DNA of 23,555 nucleotides. It comes from CAZUZD01 sp964624465. Its GTDB lineage: Bacteria > Planctomycetota > Planctomycetia > Isosphaerales > Isosphaeraceae. Under the pieces are notes generated by a model. The model worked only from the letters and a program-made list of their open reading frames with translations, was not told the origin of the DNA and made no database searches. Below, one piece after another: positions 16,101 to 23,555 of this stretch. A program made the translations under genes and the position numbers. The first letter of the stretch is position 1. Every line of letters begins with the position of its first letter. The stretch lies in contig CAZUZD010000063.1 in the NCBI GenBank assembly GCA_964624465.1, positions 1 to 23,555 of the forward strand, read 5' to 3'.

Positions 16101-16625
16101 CATCACGTCGACGTGGCCACCTGCCGGATCGCCGTGAGTCTCGTGAACGCGGGCGACGGCGACCGCTGGCGGGTCGTGTTCGACGAGCGCGGTGGCTGGC
16201 TCGTCGGCTCGGTCGAGGACCTGGGGGGCCTGACCGGGCTGCCGGCCGCGACACGGCACGACCTGGAACGGTCGGTGGCCGGCCTGTTCCAGAAAGCGGG
16301 CGTCACCCTGGTCGGCGAGCAGCTCCGCCGGTCCGTGTTCCCCGATCGTGCCGAGTCGGATCTCGGTCGAGATGGCCTGCGGGTCTGGCTCCCCGAGCAG
16401 CCTGATCCGCCCGCCACCTTCCCCCTGCCCGACCTCACGGCCCCTCCCGAGCCGCCGCGTTCGATTGGCCCGGTCGGTTTTGATCCCGCCCCGCTCGTGT
16501 TCGCACGACAGCCCATCACCTGGGCCGGCTGGGTGGCTGCCTGGGCAGCGCGAGACGGCTCGGCCGCCGTGGCGGATCCGATCCGGACCGGCCCGATCTT
16601 CCCCGAACCTGCGAGTGCGGGCTGA
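13155..16625 (+). CDS. Very large polytopic membrane protein of unknown function
   Basis: I do not recognise a known domain in this 1156-residue protein. The ATG at 13155 has GGAGGG (13140-13145) nine bases upstream; an in-frame ATG at 13110 is the alternative. Residues 1-~535 are soluble, largely helical and rich in Arg, Glu, Ala and Leu, with no signal peptide. They contain LTPESLRRRL near the start and VEWALSWGRKPIRRLLPFQRE around 370-390. Hydrophobic segments follow at about 541-562, 618-635, 649-665, 686-724 (probably two), 789-814 and 834-880 (probably two). A conserved-looking loop with NPIKHFPVVTVAHKI lies before the last pair. Residues ~880-1156 are again soluble, with an amphipathic helical stretch near 925-975 and a Pro-rich end. 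The architecture suggests a membrane scaffold or transport-related protein facing the cytoplasm at both ends. Its role is unknown. The helicase gene lies 148 bp downstream. Confidence 0.8.
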   Translation: MTTVAPGRLTPESLRRRLQAVDPRVCLVPERVLRRIIRQRALGFPLGLSVPHRKLLTATVTEALTSASAVELGLEGRPDPDAPLILMVPPEAETLANESEDQVLGQCWRRLFHAGVHLILEDERGGGRLDAVAVREQIHHVGAAAFAEAREVLQREGLLLPPADDATAFVEFAAVFLEFSAFAPALIPEYFPGIEVPEAVRRQLGVLIDVEDLQARTRPEGAAIPVLAAALPEEDIEAEPIVPPGAEAPTREAASLLGRWLALADAAEARGNLVRAAIARTRAAAQATPAQAGQARSEARRALHELSLRLATALDLDENARADWASALESLREGATHGLWPAEARILFDLQAVCVDHERPVYRVDLVEWALSWGRKPIRRLLPFQREVSERKHLGRALRRLGRASLDESEQRRLADLLHHAIERTGDRLRVLVRPRIQESLTRSGWTPENIPEQVAAETLVEQLLDGLEHRGHLAFSDLRDAISRNSLKMPDLTLPTFVARDRLLRADAQLASRLDGIYRRGELYLRALQKASSLFFGTPWGRLLVLWLILPFGGAFVTLEGLQHLINPALNFLSPPASSGRDAVAVGAIQAHDATPVPGPMAPHLHVERVHLVTAPRVLVLGFIVLVLLQSATVRGWALQGLRGLGRGLVWLFVTLPWQVAQWPPVRALLASRWFQIVRSWALEPGLITLLISGPWLAWARPGLRAWPAIVAGFALVTVLLNSRPVRLLREELIDRCRRGWRRLLHGFLPGLYRAVMAAFAHALDLVDRVLYTVDEWLRFRDGESRLSLVLKAVLGVIWFGSTYVTRLVVNLLVEPQVNPIKHFPVVTVAHKITLPFMLAVPPLLIGPPLALSPMVANGIAAAAQLLVPGVFGFLIWELKENWRLYEANRSRTLRPVLVGSHGETVGRLLRPGLHSGTLPKLFDRLRRAARQTPRDGTRRALHRAREGIRHVEHDVARFVERELVGLTRRVPGLESLGLAVHHVDVATCRIAVSLVNAGDGDRWRVVFDERGGWLVGSVEDLGGLTGLPAATRHDLERSVAGLFQKAGVTLVGEQLRRSVFPDRAESDLGRDGLRVWLPEQPDPPATFPLPDLTAPPEPPRSIGPVGFDPAPLVFARQPITWAGWVAAWAARDGSAAVADPIRTGPIFPEPASAG

Positions 16626-16662
16626 TCGAGCCCCCGGTGGCGATGGATTCGGACGTCGTTGA

Positions 16663-16691
16663 TTGCCGGGGGGCGCGGCCGGGCCGATAAT
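16663..16691 (+). promoter_or_regulatory. sigma70-type promoter for the Lhr-type helicase gene
   Basis: TTGCCG (16663-16668) and GATAAT (16686-16691) are spaced by exactly 17 bp, with 5 of 6 matches in the -10 box and 4 of 6 in the -35 box. Transcription would start near 16698, about 75 bases before the GTG. A 7-bp inverted repeat, CCCCCGG (16631-16637) with CCGGGGG (16666-16672), overlaps the -35 region and could end the upstream transcript. Confidence 0.5.
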
Positions 16692-16773
16692 CGCTCGCCG
16701 GGCGACGGGGGCCACGGTCCCTGGTGGCGAATGACGGTTCAGAGCGACGGGGCGATCCGGAAGGAGCCGCGCG

Positions 16774-19700
16774 GTGGGCCGAGCCAAGCGGGAGGTCCTG
16801 GACGCGTTCCTGCCCCCGGTCGCCACCTGGTTCCGCGAGCGGTTCGGGGCCCCCACGCCGCCGCAGCGGCTGGGCTGGCCCGAGGTCGCCGCCGGCCGGC
16901 ACACGCTGCTGTTCGCCCCGACCGGCTCGGGCAAGACCCTGGCGGCGTTCCTCGCCTGCCTGGACCACCTCTGGCGCCAGCCGAGGCGGTCGGCGGGTGT
17001 GCGAATCCTCTACATCTCGCCGCTGAAGGCGCTCAACGAGGATGTCTCGCGGAACCTGGAGGGCCCGCTCGCCGAGGTGCTGGCCACGGCCGAGCGTCTC
17101 GGCACGCCGCTGGAGCCGATCACGGTGGCCGTCCGGACCGGCGACACCCCGACCGCCGCCCGCCAGAAGATGGTGCGCAAGCCGCCCGACATCCTGATCA
17201 CCACGCCGGAGTCGCTGCACCTGATCCTGACCAGCCGCGCCCGGGAGATGCTGCGCGGCGTCTCGCACGTCCTGGTCGACGAGATCCACGCCCTCTGCGG
17301 CAACAAGCGCGGTGTCTTCCTGAGCCTGCTCCTGGAGCGGCTGGAGACGCTCTGCCCCGGCTCGTTCGTTCGGGTGGGCCTGTCCGCGACGCAACGCCCC
17401 CTGGAGGAGGTGGCCCGGTACCTGGGCGGCCGTCGCAAGGTCTCGGGCCAGGGCGCCTCGGCCCGGTTCGAGCCGAGGCCGGTGGCGATCGTCGACGCCG
17501 GCCAGCGCAAGGCCCTCGACCTGCAGGTCGCCTTCCCGTCCAGCCCCGACGGGGCGCCCCGGGCCGGCTCGGTCTGGCCGGCGATCGAGGAGCGGCTGCT
17601 CGCCCTGATCGCGGCTCACCGCTCGACGATCGTGTTCGCCAACAATCGTCGGGTCGCCGAGCGGCTCACCGCCCAGCTCAACGAGCGTGCTGGCGCCGCC
17701 ATCGCCTCCGACCTCGACCCGCCCGAGGGGGCCGAGGCGCCCGAGCCCGTCCCCCTGGCCCGCGCGCACCACGGCAGCCTGAGCCTGGCCGCCCGCCGCT
17801 CCACCGAGTCGGCGCTCAAGGCGGGCGAGCTGGCTGCGGTGGTGGCCACGGCCTCGCTCGAACTCGGCATCGACATGGGGGCCGTCGACCTGGTCTGCCA
17901 GGTCGAGTCTCCCGGCAGCCTGGCCCGCGGCCTGCAGCGCGTGGGTCGCGCGGGGCACCTGGTCGGGCAAACGAGCGTCGGCCGGCTCCTCGCCAAGACG
18001 AACATCGATCTGCTCGAAACCGCCGCCCTGGCGCACGGGATGATGCGCGGCGACGTCGAGCGGCTTCGCGTGCCGACCAACTGTCTCGACGTGCTGGCCC
18101 AGCAGGTGGTCGCCTGCGTCGCTGGCGGATCGACGGCTGTCGACGATCTGTTCGACCTGGTGCGCGGAGCGTACTCGTATCGCGACCTGACCCCGGCGGC
18201 CTTCGAGGCGGTGCTGGCCATGGTCGCCGGCCGTTACGGCGTGACGAGCTTCCGCGACCTGAAGCCCCGGCTGAGCTGGGACCGGGTCCACCACCAGCTG
18301 CACCCCCTGCCCGGGACGGCGCAGCAGGCCCTCGTCGGCGGCGGCACGATCCCCGACACCGGCCAGTTCCCGCTGCACCTGGGCAGCCCCGAGGGTCCGC
18401 GACTCGGCGAGCTGGACGAGGAGTTCGTCTTCGAGCGTCGCGTCGGGGAGACGTTCCGGTTCGGCTCGTCGACCTGGCAGATCACGGCCATCGATCCCCA
18501 GCGAGTCGTCGTGGCGCCGGCGGCCGGCCGATCGGCCCTGCTGCCGTTCTGGCGCGGCGAGGGCGTGGGGCGGACCGCCGAGCTGGGCGAGGCCGTCGGG
18601 GCGCTGAGCCGCGAGCTGGCGGCCCGCATCGAGGAACCCGGCGTGGAGGGCTGGCTGGCCGAGGTCTACCGACTGGAGCCGGCAGCGGCCACGGCGCTGG
18701 TGAGCTTCGTCCGCCGGCAACTGCGCCAGGCGGGCGCCGTGCCAGACGACCGGACGGTCCTGGTCGAGTTGTTCCGCGACCCGGCCGGTGAGATTGGCCT
18801 GGCGATCCTGACGCCGTTCGGGACCCGGTTGCACCACGCGCTGAAGCTGGCGCTGCTGGCCAGGCTCCGCCGCCGGCTGGGGATCGAAGTCGCCTGCCTG
18901 CACGCCGACGACGGCCTGCTGCTGCGGCTGCCTGGCCTCGACGACCCGCCGCTCGACCTGTTCCGCGACCTCTCGGGCGAGCTGGCCGAGTCCCTGATCC
19001 GCGAGGAGCTCGGCGAGAGCGCCCTGTTCGGGCTCCGGTTCCGCCAGAATGCCTGCCGCTCGCTGCTGATGCCCCGCCCCGACCCCTCGAAGCGCACCCC
19101 GCTCTGGCTCCAGCGGCTCCGCGCCCGGGACCTGCTCCAGGCCGTCCGCAAGTTCCCCGACTTCCCCGTCGTCGTCGAGACGTTCCGCGAGTGCCTCGAC
19201 GACGACCTCGACCTGCCCCGGTTGCGATCCTTCCTCGACGGCATCCAGGCCGGCTCGATCCGCCTCGTCGAGCGCCGGGCGGAGGTCGCCTCGCCGTTCG
19301 CCTCCGAGCTGGTCTTCAAGTTCACCCAGGCGTACCTCTACGAGTGGGACGAGCCCCGCCGTGGCAGCGAGGGCCGGGCCAGCCTGGTGGACGAGGCGCT
19401 GCTCGATCCGCTGCTCGATCGCGAGGCCGCCGATCGGATCCTGGACCCCGACGCGATCGCCCGCGTCGACGCCAGGCTCCGGGGCGTGAGCCGACCGCCG
19501 CGCTCGGTCGCCGAGATGGCCGAGTGGCTCACCCGCCTCGGCGACCTCGCCCCGTCGGAGCTCGCCGGGCCGATGGCCCTGCTCCTGGACACGCTCGAAC
19601 GCGAGGGCCGCGCCACCCGCATCGCGCTGGCGGGGACGGCCGAGCCCGCGCGCTGGATCGCCGTCGAGGACGCCCCACTCTACGCCGCCGCCTTCGGCCC

Positions 19701-21219
19701 GGACGCCGAATCGGAGGGCAACGCCTCGGTGGCGGCCATCGTTCGGCGCTTCCTCCAGACGCGGGCGCTGGTCGGTCTCCATGAGGTCACGGCCCGATAC
19801 CCGATCGACCCGGCTCAGGCCACCGAGCTGCTCGAATCGCTCGTCCGGGAGGGAGAACTCGTCCAGCTCGAAGGGGATGGCACCACCGGCCCCCGCTGGT
19901 CGGAGCGCGGGAACCTCGACGAGGCCCGCCGGCTCACGATCGCCCTGCGGCGCCGGGAGAGCGTGGCGGTGGCCCCGGAGGTGTTCGCCGATTTCGTGAG
20001 CCGGTTGCAGCGGATCCACCCCGAGACCCGCCTGGAAGGTGAGCCGGCGCTGGACGCGGTGCTGGAGACGCTCGTCGGCTGGGCGGCCCCGCTCGATGCC
20101 TGGGAGGCGGAGCTGCTCCCGCGCCGGATTTCCGACTTCCGGCCCGGCTGGCTGGCGACGGCGGTGACCACCGGAGGCTGGCGGTGGCGGGCGGCCGCCG
20201 ACGGCCGTGGCGAACCGCGCGTCGGGTTCCTGGATCGCGAGTTCGCGGGCCCGTTCCCGGTGGCCGAGCCCGAGGGAGGCCCTGGCCCCGCGACCGCGGC
20301 GGTCGAGCAGTTCCTCCAGGGCCGTGGGGCCTGCGAGGTCGCCGAGATCGTGACCGGCACCGGACTGAAGCCTGGGGCGGTGCGCGCGGCCCTGGCCGAG
20401 CTGCTGGCGAGCGGCCGCGCCACGTCCGACCGGCTCGATCCACTGCGCGAGGCCGGGCGCCAGGCGGTGTCGCCGCCGCCACGTCCACCGACGGGGCGCG
20501 GGGGGCGTCCTCGACTGGGTGCATTCCGCCGGGCCCTGACGCTGGCCCCGGAACCGCGGTGGTCCCTGTGGGGCGTTGCCGCGGCCGACGGCGATCCAGG
20601 CGATGGTCCCCTGGCCTGGGCCTCGGCGCTGCTGGGTCGCTATGGAGTACTGTGCCGGGAGACGGTGGCGCTCGACCCCTGGGCACCGCCCTGGCGGGAG
20701 ATCGTGCCGCACCTGGTCCGGGCCGAGCTACGCGGCGAGCTGCGCCGGGGGTACTTCGTCGAGGGACTCTCCGGAGTCCAGTTCGCCCTGGCGGAGACGG
20801 CCGACGCCCTGGCCCGCAGTCGCGCCTCGGAGGCCGGCGAACCGCGGCCGTACCTGATCGGCACCCTCGACCCCGCGAACCTCTACGGGGTCGGGGCGCC
20901 GCTGGACATCCCCCTCCTCGAAGGTGGCACTGCCCGGCTGTTGCGGAATCCGTCCAACGCTTTGATCATGCTGGCGGGACGGCCGGTCCTGGTGCTGGAG
21001 GCACAGGGACGCCGCCTCACCGGGCTGCCGTCGGCCACGCCGGCCGAGCTCGACGCCGCGCTCGGGCTGCTGCCGGGGCTGGCCCACCCGGGGCGGCGGG
21101 TGATCAAGGTGGAGACGTACAACGCCGCGCCGGCCATGGCCAGCCCGGTCGCGCCCCGGCTGATCGAACTCGGCTTCGTGCGCGACCCGCCCGGGCTGGC
21201 CTTCTACCTCGGCTGGTAA
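16774..21219 (+). CDS. lhr: Lhr-type DEAD/DEAH superfamily 2 helicase, full length
   Basis: This 1481-residue ATP-dependent 3'-5' helicase is of the Lhr (long helicase-related) family, linked to DNA repair. The start is a GTG at 16774 with a near-perfect GGAAGGAG (16759-16766) seven bases upstream. Motifs seen include a Q-motif-like TPPQRLGWP (28-36), Walker A PTGSGKT (49-55), SPLKALNED, ITTPESL, the DEIH box (D169-E170-I171-H172), LSATQRP, VFANNRR, ATASLELGIDMG and motif VI QRVGRAGH (388-395). The Lhr-specific winged-helix and core domain extends to roughly residue 850. A ~600-residue C-terminal region follows, as in the ~1500-residue E. coli and mycobacterial Lhr proteins and unlike the shorter Lhr-Core. 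The E. coli C-terminal region has been reported to have uracil-DNA glycosylase activity; whether that holds here is not visible. No phosphoesterase or ligase partner gene is adjacent. Confidence 0.95.
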   Translation: MGRAKREVLDAFLPPVATWFRERFGAPTPPQRLGWPEVAAGRHTLLFAPTGSGKTLAAFLACLDHLWRQPRRSAGVRILYISPLKALNEDVSRNLEGPLAEVLATAERLGTPLEPITVAVRTGDTPTAARQKMVRKPPDILITTPESLHLILTSRAREMLRGVSHVLVDEIHALCGNKRGVFLSLLLERLETLCPGSFVRVGLSATQRPLEEVARYLGGRRKVSGQGASARFEPRPVAIVDAGQRKALDLQVAFPSSPDGAPRAGSVWPAIEERLLALIAAHRSTIVFANNRRVAERLTAQLNERAGAAIASDLDPPEGAEAPEPVPLARAHHGSLSLAARRSTESALKAGELAAVVATASLELGIDMGAVDLVCQVESPGSLARGLQRVGRAGHLVGQTSVGRLLAKTNIDLLETAALAHGMMRGDVERLRVPTNCLDVLAQQVVACVAGGSTAVDDLFDLVRGAYSYRDLTPAAFEAVLAMVAGRYGVTSFRDLKPRLSWDRVHHQLHPLPGTAQQALVGGGTIPDTGQFPLHLGSPEGPRLGELDEEFVFERRVGETFRFGSSTWQITAIDPQRVVVAPAAGRSALLPFWRGEGVGRTAELGEAVGALSRELAARIEEPGVEGWLAEVYRLEPAAATALVSFVRRQLRQAGAVPDDRTVLVELFRDPAGEIGLAILTPFGTRLHHALKLALLARLRRRLGIEVACLHADDGLLLRLPGLDDPPLDLFRDLSGELAESLIREELGESALFGLRFRQNACRSLLMPRPDPSKRTPLWLQRLRARDLLQAVRKFPDFPVVVETFRECLDDDLDLPRLRSFLDGIQAGSIRLVERRAEVASPFASELVFKFTQAYLYEWDEPRRGSEGRASLVDEALLDPLLDREAADRILDPDAIARVDARLRGVSRPPRSVAEMAEWLTRLGDLAPSELAGPMALLLDTLEREGRATRIALAGTAEPARWIAVEDAPLYAAAFGPDAESEGNASVAAIVRRFLQTRALVGLHEVTARYPIDPAQATELLESLVREGELVQLEGDGTTGPRWSERGNLDEARRLTIALRRRESVAVAPEVFADFVSRLQRIHPETRLEGEPALDAVLETLVGWAAPLDAWEAELLPRRISDFRPGWLATAVTTGGWRWRAAADGRGEPRVGFLDREFAGPFPVAEPEGGPGPATAAVEQFLQGRGACEVAEIVTGTGLKPGAVRAALAELLASGRATSDRLDPLREAGRQAVSPPPRPPTGRGGRPRLGAFRRALTLAPEPRWSLWGVAAADGDPGDGPLAWASALLGRYGVLCRETVALDPWAPPWREIVPHLVRAELRGELRRGYFVEGLSGVQFALAETADALARSRASEAGEPRPYLIGTLDPANLYGVGAPLDIPLLEGGTARLLRNPSNALIMLAGRPVLVLEAQGRRLTGLPSATPAELDAALGLLPGLAHPGRRVIKVETYNAAPAMASPVAPRLIELGFVRDPPGLAFYLGW

Positions 21220-21319
21220 TCGGACTGTGGCAGGCGGCCGTTGCGGCGGCAAACCTGGGGGTCCTGGGGAGCCGGGTTGGCCCGGGTTCCGGGGCGGGTG
21301 GCTCCGGCCGCGGTCGGCA

Positions 21320-21349
21320 TTGCGGAACGGTTGGACCCCGCCCTAACAT
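21320..21349 (+). promoter_or_regulatory. candidate sigma70-type promoter for fumC
   Basis: TTGCGG (21320-21325) and TAACAT (21344-21349) are spaced by 18 bp in the 211-bp gap between the helicase and fumarase genes. TAACATAGAGAGATC is the only AT-richer stretch in that gap. The leader would be about 75 bases. The first part of the gap holds only short GC inverted repeats, such as CCGGG-TTGG-CCCGG near 21272-21285. Confidence 0.35.
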
Positions 21350-21430
21350 AGAGAGATCCAGGCCCGGGCCCGGACGATCCGAGGGGGTCGTTCCGGCCCG
21401 AGAGGCCGCACCGAGTGGGGGAGTTCCGGC

Positions 21431-22963
21431 GTGGCTGCGTTCCGTACCGAGAAGGATTCGATGGGGGCCATGGAGGTCCCGGGTGACGCCTACTACGGCG
21501 CCCAGACCCGCCGCGCCGAGCTGAACTTCGCGATCAGCCCACTCCGGATGCCCCGGAGCTTCATCCGGGCGATGGGCCTGATCAAGAAGGCCGCCGCCCA
21601 TGTGAACCACGACCTGGGACTGCTCGACTCCGCGCGGGCCGAGGCGATCGCCGCCGCCGCCCGCGAGCTGGCCGACGGCAAGCTCGACGACCAGTTCGTG
21701 GTCGACGTGTTCCAGACGGGCAGCGGCACGTCGACGAACATGAACACGAATGAGGTGGTCGCCGGCCGCGCCAATGAGGCCCTGGGCCAGGGCCGCGGCG
21801 GCAAGAGCCCCGTGCACCCCAATGACGCGGTGAACATGGGGCAGTCGTCCAACGACGTGATCCCCACCGCCATCCACGTCGCCGCCGTCGAGGCGATCCA
21901 GACCCGACTCTTGCCGGCGCTCGGCCACCTGCACGCCGCGCTCGACGCCAAGGCGAAGTCGCTCGACGCGATCGTCAAGATCGGTCGCACGCACCTCCAG
22001 GACGCCGTGCCGATCCGGCTGGGCCAGGAGTTCTCGGGCTACGCCAGCCAGGTCTCCCACGGCATTCGCCGCGTCGACCACGCCTGCGACGCCCTCGGAG
22101 AGCTGGCCATCGGCGGCACCGCCGTCGGCACCGGCATCAACACGCACGCCGAGTTCCCGGCCCGCATGGCCGCCCAGCTCAGCACCGAGACCGGCCTGAA
22201 CTTCCGCCCGGCCGAGAACTGCTTCGAGGCCATGGCCAACCGCGACGCCGCCGTCGAGGCCTCGGGCGCCCTCAAGACGGTCGCGGTCTCGCTCTCGAAC
22301 ATCGCCAACAACATCCGCTGGCTCGCCAGCGGCCCGCGGTGCGGCATCGGCGAGATCAAGATCCCGGAGCTCCAGCCTGGCAGCTCGATCATGCCTGGCA
22401 AGGTCAACCCGGTCATCCCCGAGGCCGTCATGATGGTCGCTGCCCAGGTGGTGGGCAACGACGCGACCATCGCCTACGCCAACGCGCTCGGGTCGAACTT
22501 CGAGCTCAACGTGATGATGCCGGTGATCGCGTACAACCTGCTCCAGTCGATCGAGCTGCTCGCCACCGCCGCCACCCATCTGGCCGACCGCTGCGTCGAG
22601 GCCGCGCCCGACGTGAAAGTCTCCGGCGAGGTCCGCGGCGTCGAGGCCGACCCGAAGCGCTGCGATGAGCTGATCGAGTGGAGCCTGGCGATGTGCACCT
22701 CCCTGGCCCCCCGGGTTGGTTACGACGCGGCCGCCGCGATCGCGAAGAAGGCGTACGCCCAGGGCAAGGTGGTGCGGGAAATCGCGTTGCAGCTGCCCGG
22801 GAAGTCGGTCGAGGCCGTCCAGCAGCACCTGGGGCTCGACGAGGGGGCCCTGGCCCTGCTCCGCGAGCACGGGGTGCCCACGGCCGACGAGATCAACGAG
22901 CTGCTCGACCCGAGAAGTCAGACGATCCGTGGCACCGGCGTCGGTCGCTCTGGCGGCGGTTGA
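21431..22963 (+). CDS. fumC: Class II fumarate hydratase
   Basis: This cytoplasmic homotetrameric enzyme interconverts fumarate and L-malate in the TCA cycle. The protein has 510 residues against about 465 in typical FumC. The GTG start has GGGGGAG (21417-21423) seven bases upstream, and the N-terminus EKDSMGAMEVPGDAYYGAQT is standard for the family. Active-site motifs are SGTSTNMNTNEV, VHPNDAVNMGQSSND (H129), IGRTHLQDAVP, GGTAVGTGIN and the mobile loop GSSIMPGKVNP (from G317), which carries the catalytic serine. FumC is preferred over aspartase because of the HPND motif and overall resemblance, although the two are close relatives. About 30 residues (roughly 455-483) are inserted in the C-terminal domain before INELLDPRSQT, and a Gly-rich tail follows. 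That explains the extra length. Confidence 0.95.
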   Translation: MAAFRTEKDSMGAMEVPGDAYYGAQTRRAELNFAISPLRMPRSFIRAMGLIKKAAAHVNHDLGLLDSARAEAIAAAARELADGKLDDQFVVDVFQTGSGTSTNMNTNEVVAGRANEALGQGRGGKSPVHPNDAVNMGQSSNDVIPTAIHVAAVEAIQTRLLPALGHLHAALDAKAKSLDAIVKIGRTHLQDAVPIRLGQEFSGYASQVSHGIRRVDHACDALGELAIGGTAVGTGINTHAEFPARMAAQLSTETGLNFRPAENCFEAMANRDAAVEASGALKTVAVSLSNIANNIRWLASGPRCGIGEIKIPELQPGSSIMPGKVNPVIPEAVMMVAAQVVGNDATIAYANALGSNFELNVMMPVIAYNLLQSIELLATAATHLADRCVEAAPDVKVSGEVRGVEADPKRCDELIEWSLAMCTSLAPRVGYDAAAAIAKKAYAQGKVVREIALQLPGKSVEAVQQHLGLDEGALALLREHGVPTADEINELLDPRSQTIRGTGVGRSGGG

Positions 22964-23031
22964 GTGCTGATCGACATACTCCGCGCGGGCCCGCCGCACT
23001 CGAGGCTTCCCGGTTCCCGAGGATCGCACCG

Positions 23032-23555
23032 ATGAACTCCGACTCGTTCCTCCCCGACCTGGAGTCGAGCCTGTCCCGCGACCCGGCGGTGATCCCCGAG
23101 CCGGTCCAGCCCGTGATCGTGATCCAGCCGCCGCCGCCTCGGCGGCGCTGGCTCCGGGCCGTCCTGCCCGCGATCATCCTGCTCCTCGCCGCCCTCGCCG
23201 TACTGAGGTACCGTGTCGGCACCGCCGACTGGCGCGGGCTGGCGCCGGGCGGCGGATCCGGGATCCTCGCCGACCGACCGACTGATGCGACGGCGCAGGC
23301 GGGTACGGCGTCCCCGGTCGCCGCGACCGGTGCCGCCGAGCCAGAGGCGGCCGTCGAGGCTGTGGTCGTTTCGCCGTCTGACGCGATGGGCTTGCCCACG
23401 GCCCCGGGGGCTGCCGAGGCTCCCGTCGTGCTCGGGGCCGAGGCCCCGGCCGACGAGACTGGTGCGCCGGCTGTCCGCGCGACCATCATCAACCCGACGC
23501 TCGCCGCCCCGCCGGCGGGAGCCCCTGAAGACGCCTTCGCCGTGGCCGCAGGCGG
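23032..23555 (+). CDS. Single-pass membrane protein with Ala/Pro-rich extracytoplasmic part, 5' part only
   Basis: The frame runs open from the ATG at 23032 to the right edge (174 codons), so the C-terminus is missing. GAGGA (23019-23023) lies eight bases before the ATG. Residues 1-40 are cytoplasmic and Pro-rich, ending with an RRRW basic cluster; residues 42-59 form one transmembrane helix (AVLPAIILLLAALAVL). After the helix the sequence is rich in Ala, Pro, Thr, Val and Glu with low complexity, a linker such as often precedes a periplasmic binding domain. The inside-positive basic cluster predicts an N-in orientation. The gene starts 68 bp after fumC with no clear terminator between them, so read-through is possible. 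I cannot name a family; the missing part would decide. Confidence 0.7.
   Translation, partial: MNSDSFLPDLESSLSRDPAVIPEPVQPVIVIQPPPPRRRWLRAVLPAIILLLAALAVLRYRVGTADWRGLAPGGGSGILADRPTDATAQAGTASPVAATGAAEPEAAVEAVVVSPSDAMGLPTAPGAAEAPVVLGAEAPADETGAPAVRATIINPTLAAPPAGAPEDAFAVAAG

Noticed and set aside
14877..16934. 685-codon minus-strand frame opposite the large membrane protein, and a similar 499-codon frame at 13350-14849
   Set aside because: Gln/Pro/Arg/His-rich composition with no hydrophobic core or motif. The plus-strand product has well-formed transmembrane helices.
16516..20712. 1398-codon open frame on the minus strand opposite the helicase gene
   Set aside because: It is antisense to a clear Lhr protein and is rich in Arg, Gly, Asp and Gln without domain motifs. 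Long open antisense frames are expected where GC at third codon positions is very high.
21104..23029. 641-codon minus-strand frame opposite fumC
   Set aside because: The plus strand encodes an unambiguous fumarase; this frame is its shadow.
1..23555. tRNA genes, CRISPR arrays, insertion sequences, prophage genes
   Set aside because: I saw no cloverleaf with conserved tRNA bases, no regularly spaced direct repeats, no transposase motif and no integrase or phage structural motif.

Overview
The window is very GC-rich bacterial DNA, densely coded on both strands. The gene content points to a planctomycete (Planctomycetota), most likely near the Isosphaeraceae. The markers are a DUF1501 protein, a giant PVC-type cytochrome c/dehydrogenase protein with HEAT repeats and a DUF1080 domain, planctomycete-style Ser/Thr kinase and PP2C genes, and a very large membrane protein that I cannot place in a known family. 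The lineage is inferred from domain content, not from a marker gene.

Layout. On the + strand at the left edge lie the 3' part of an FtsK/SpoIIIE-type multi-ATPase (1-2235) and a Tat-exported DUF1501 protein (2364-3695). A convergent gap of 189 bp holds two strong hairpins, one for each converging gene. A block of six minus-strand genes follows, read right to left: DUF4380-like exported protein (12931-11885), BshB1-like PIG-L deacetylase (11724-10984), PP2C phosphatase (10814-9879), Ser/Thr kinase with a C-terminal membrane anchor (9785-8472), small ribbon-helix-helix-like protein (8388-8185), and a 1383-residue dehydrogenase/cytochrome c/DUF1080 fusion (8036-3885). A 223-bp divergent region (12932-13154) separates this block from a second + strand block: the 1156-residue unknown membrane protein (13155-16625), a full-length Lhr-type helicase (16774-21219), a class II fumarase (21431-22963), and the start of a single-pass membrane protein cut off by the right edge (23032 onward).

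How the genes may work together. The phosphatase and kinase form a classic reversible phosphorylation pair and are probably co-transcribed. The DUF1501 protein and the large dehydrogenase/cytochrome/DUF1080 protein are both exported and belong to the expanded planctomycete set of surface carbohydrate or sulfated-glycan catabolism proteins, but they are transcribed towards each other with separate terminators. Lhr (DNA repair) and fumarase (TCA cycle) look like ordinary housekeeping genes with their own promoters. No tRNA, rRNA, CRISPR array, insertion sequence or phage gene was seen, and no gap without a gene exceeds 300 bp.

The parts most worth a second look are the giant sugar-oxidation fusion protein, the unknown 1156-residue membrane protein, the degenerate last ATPase module of the FtsK-like motor, and the inverted repeat beside the small RHH-like gene.
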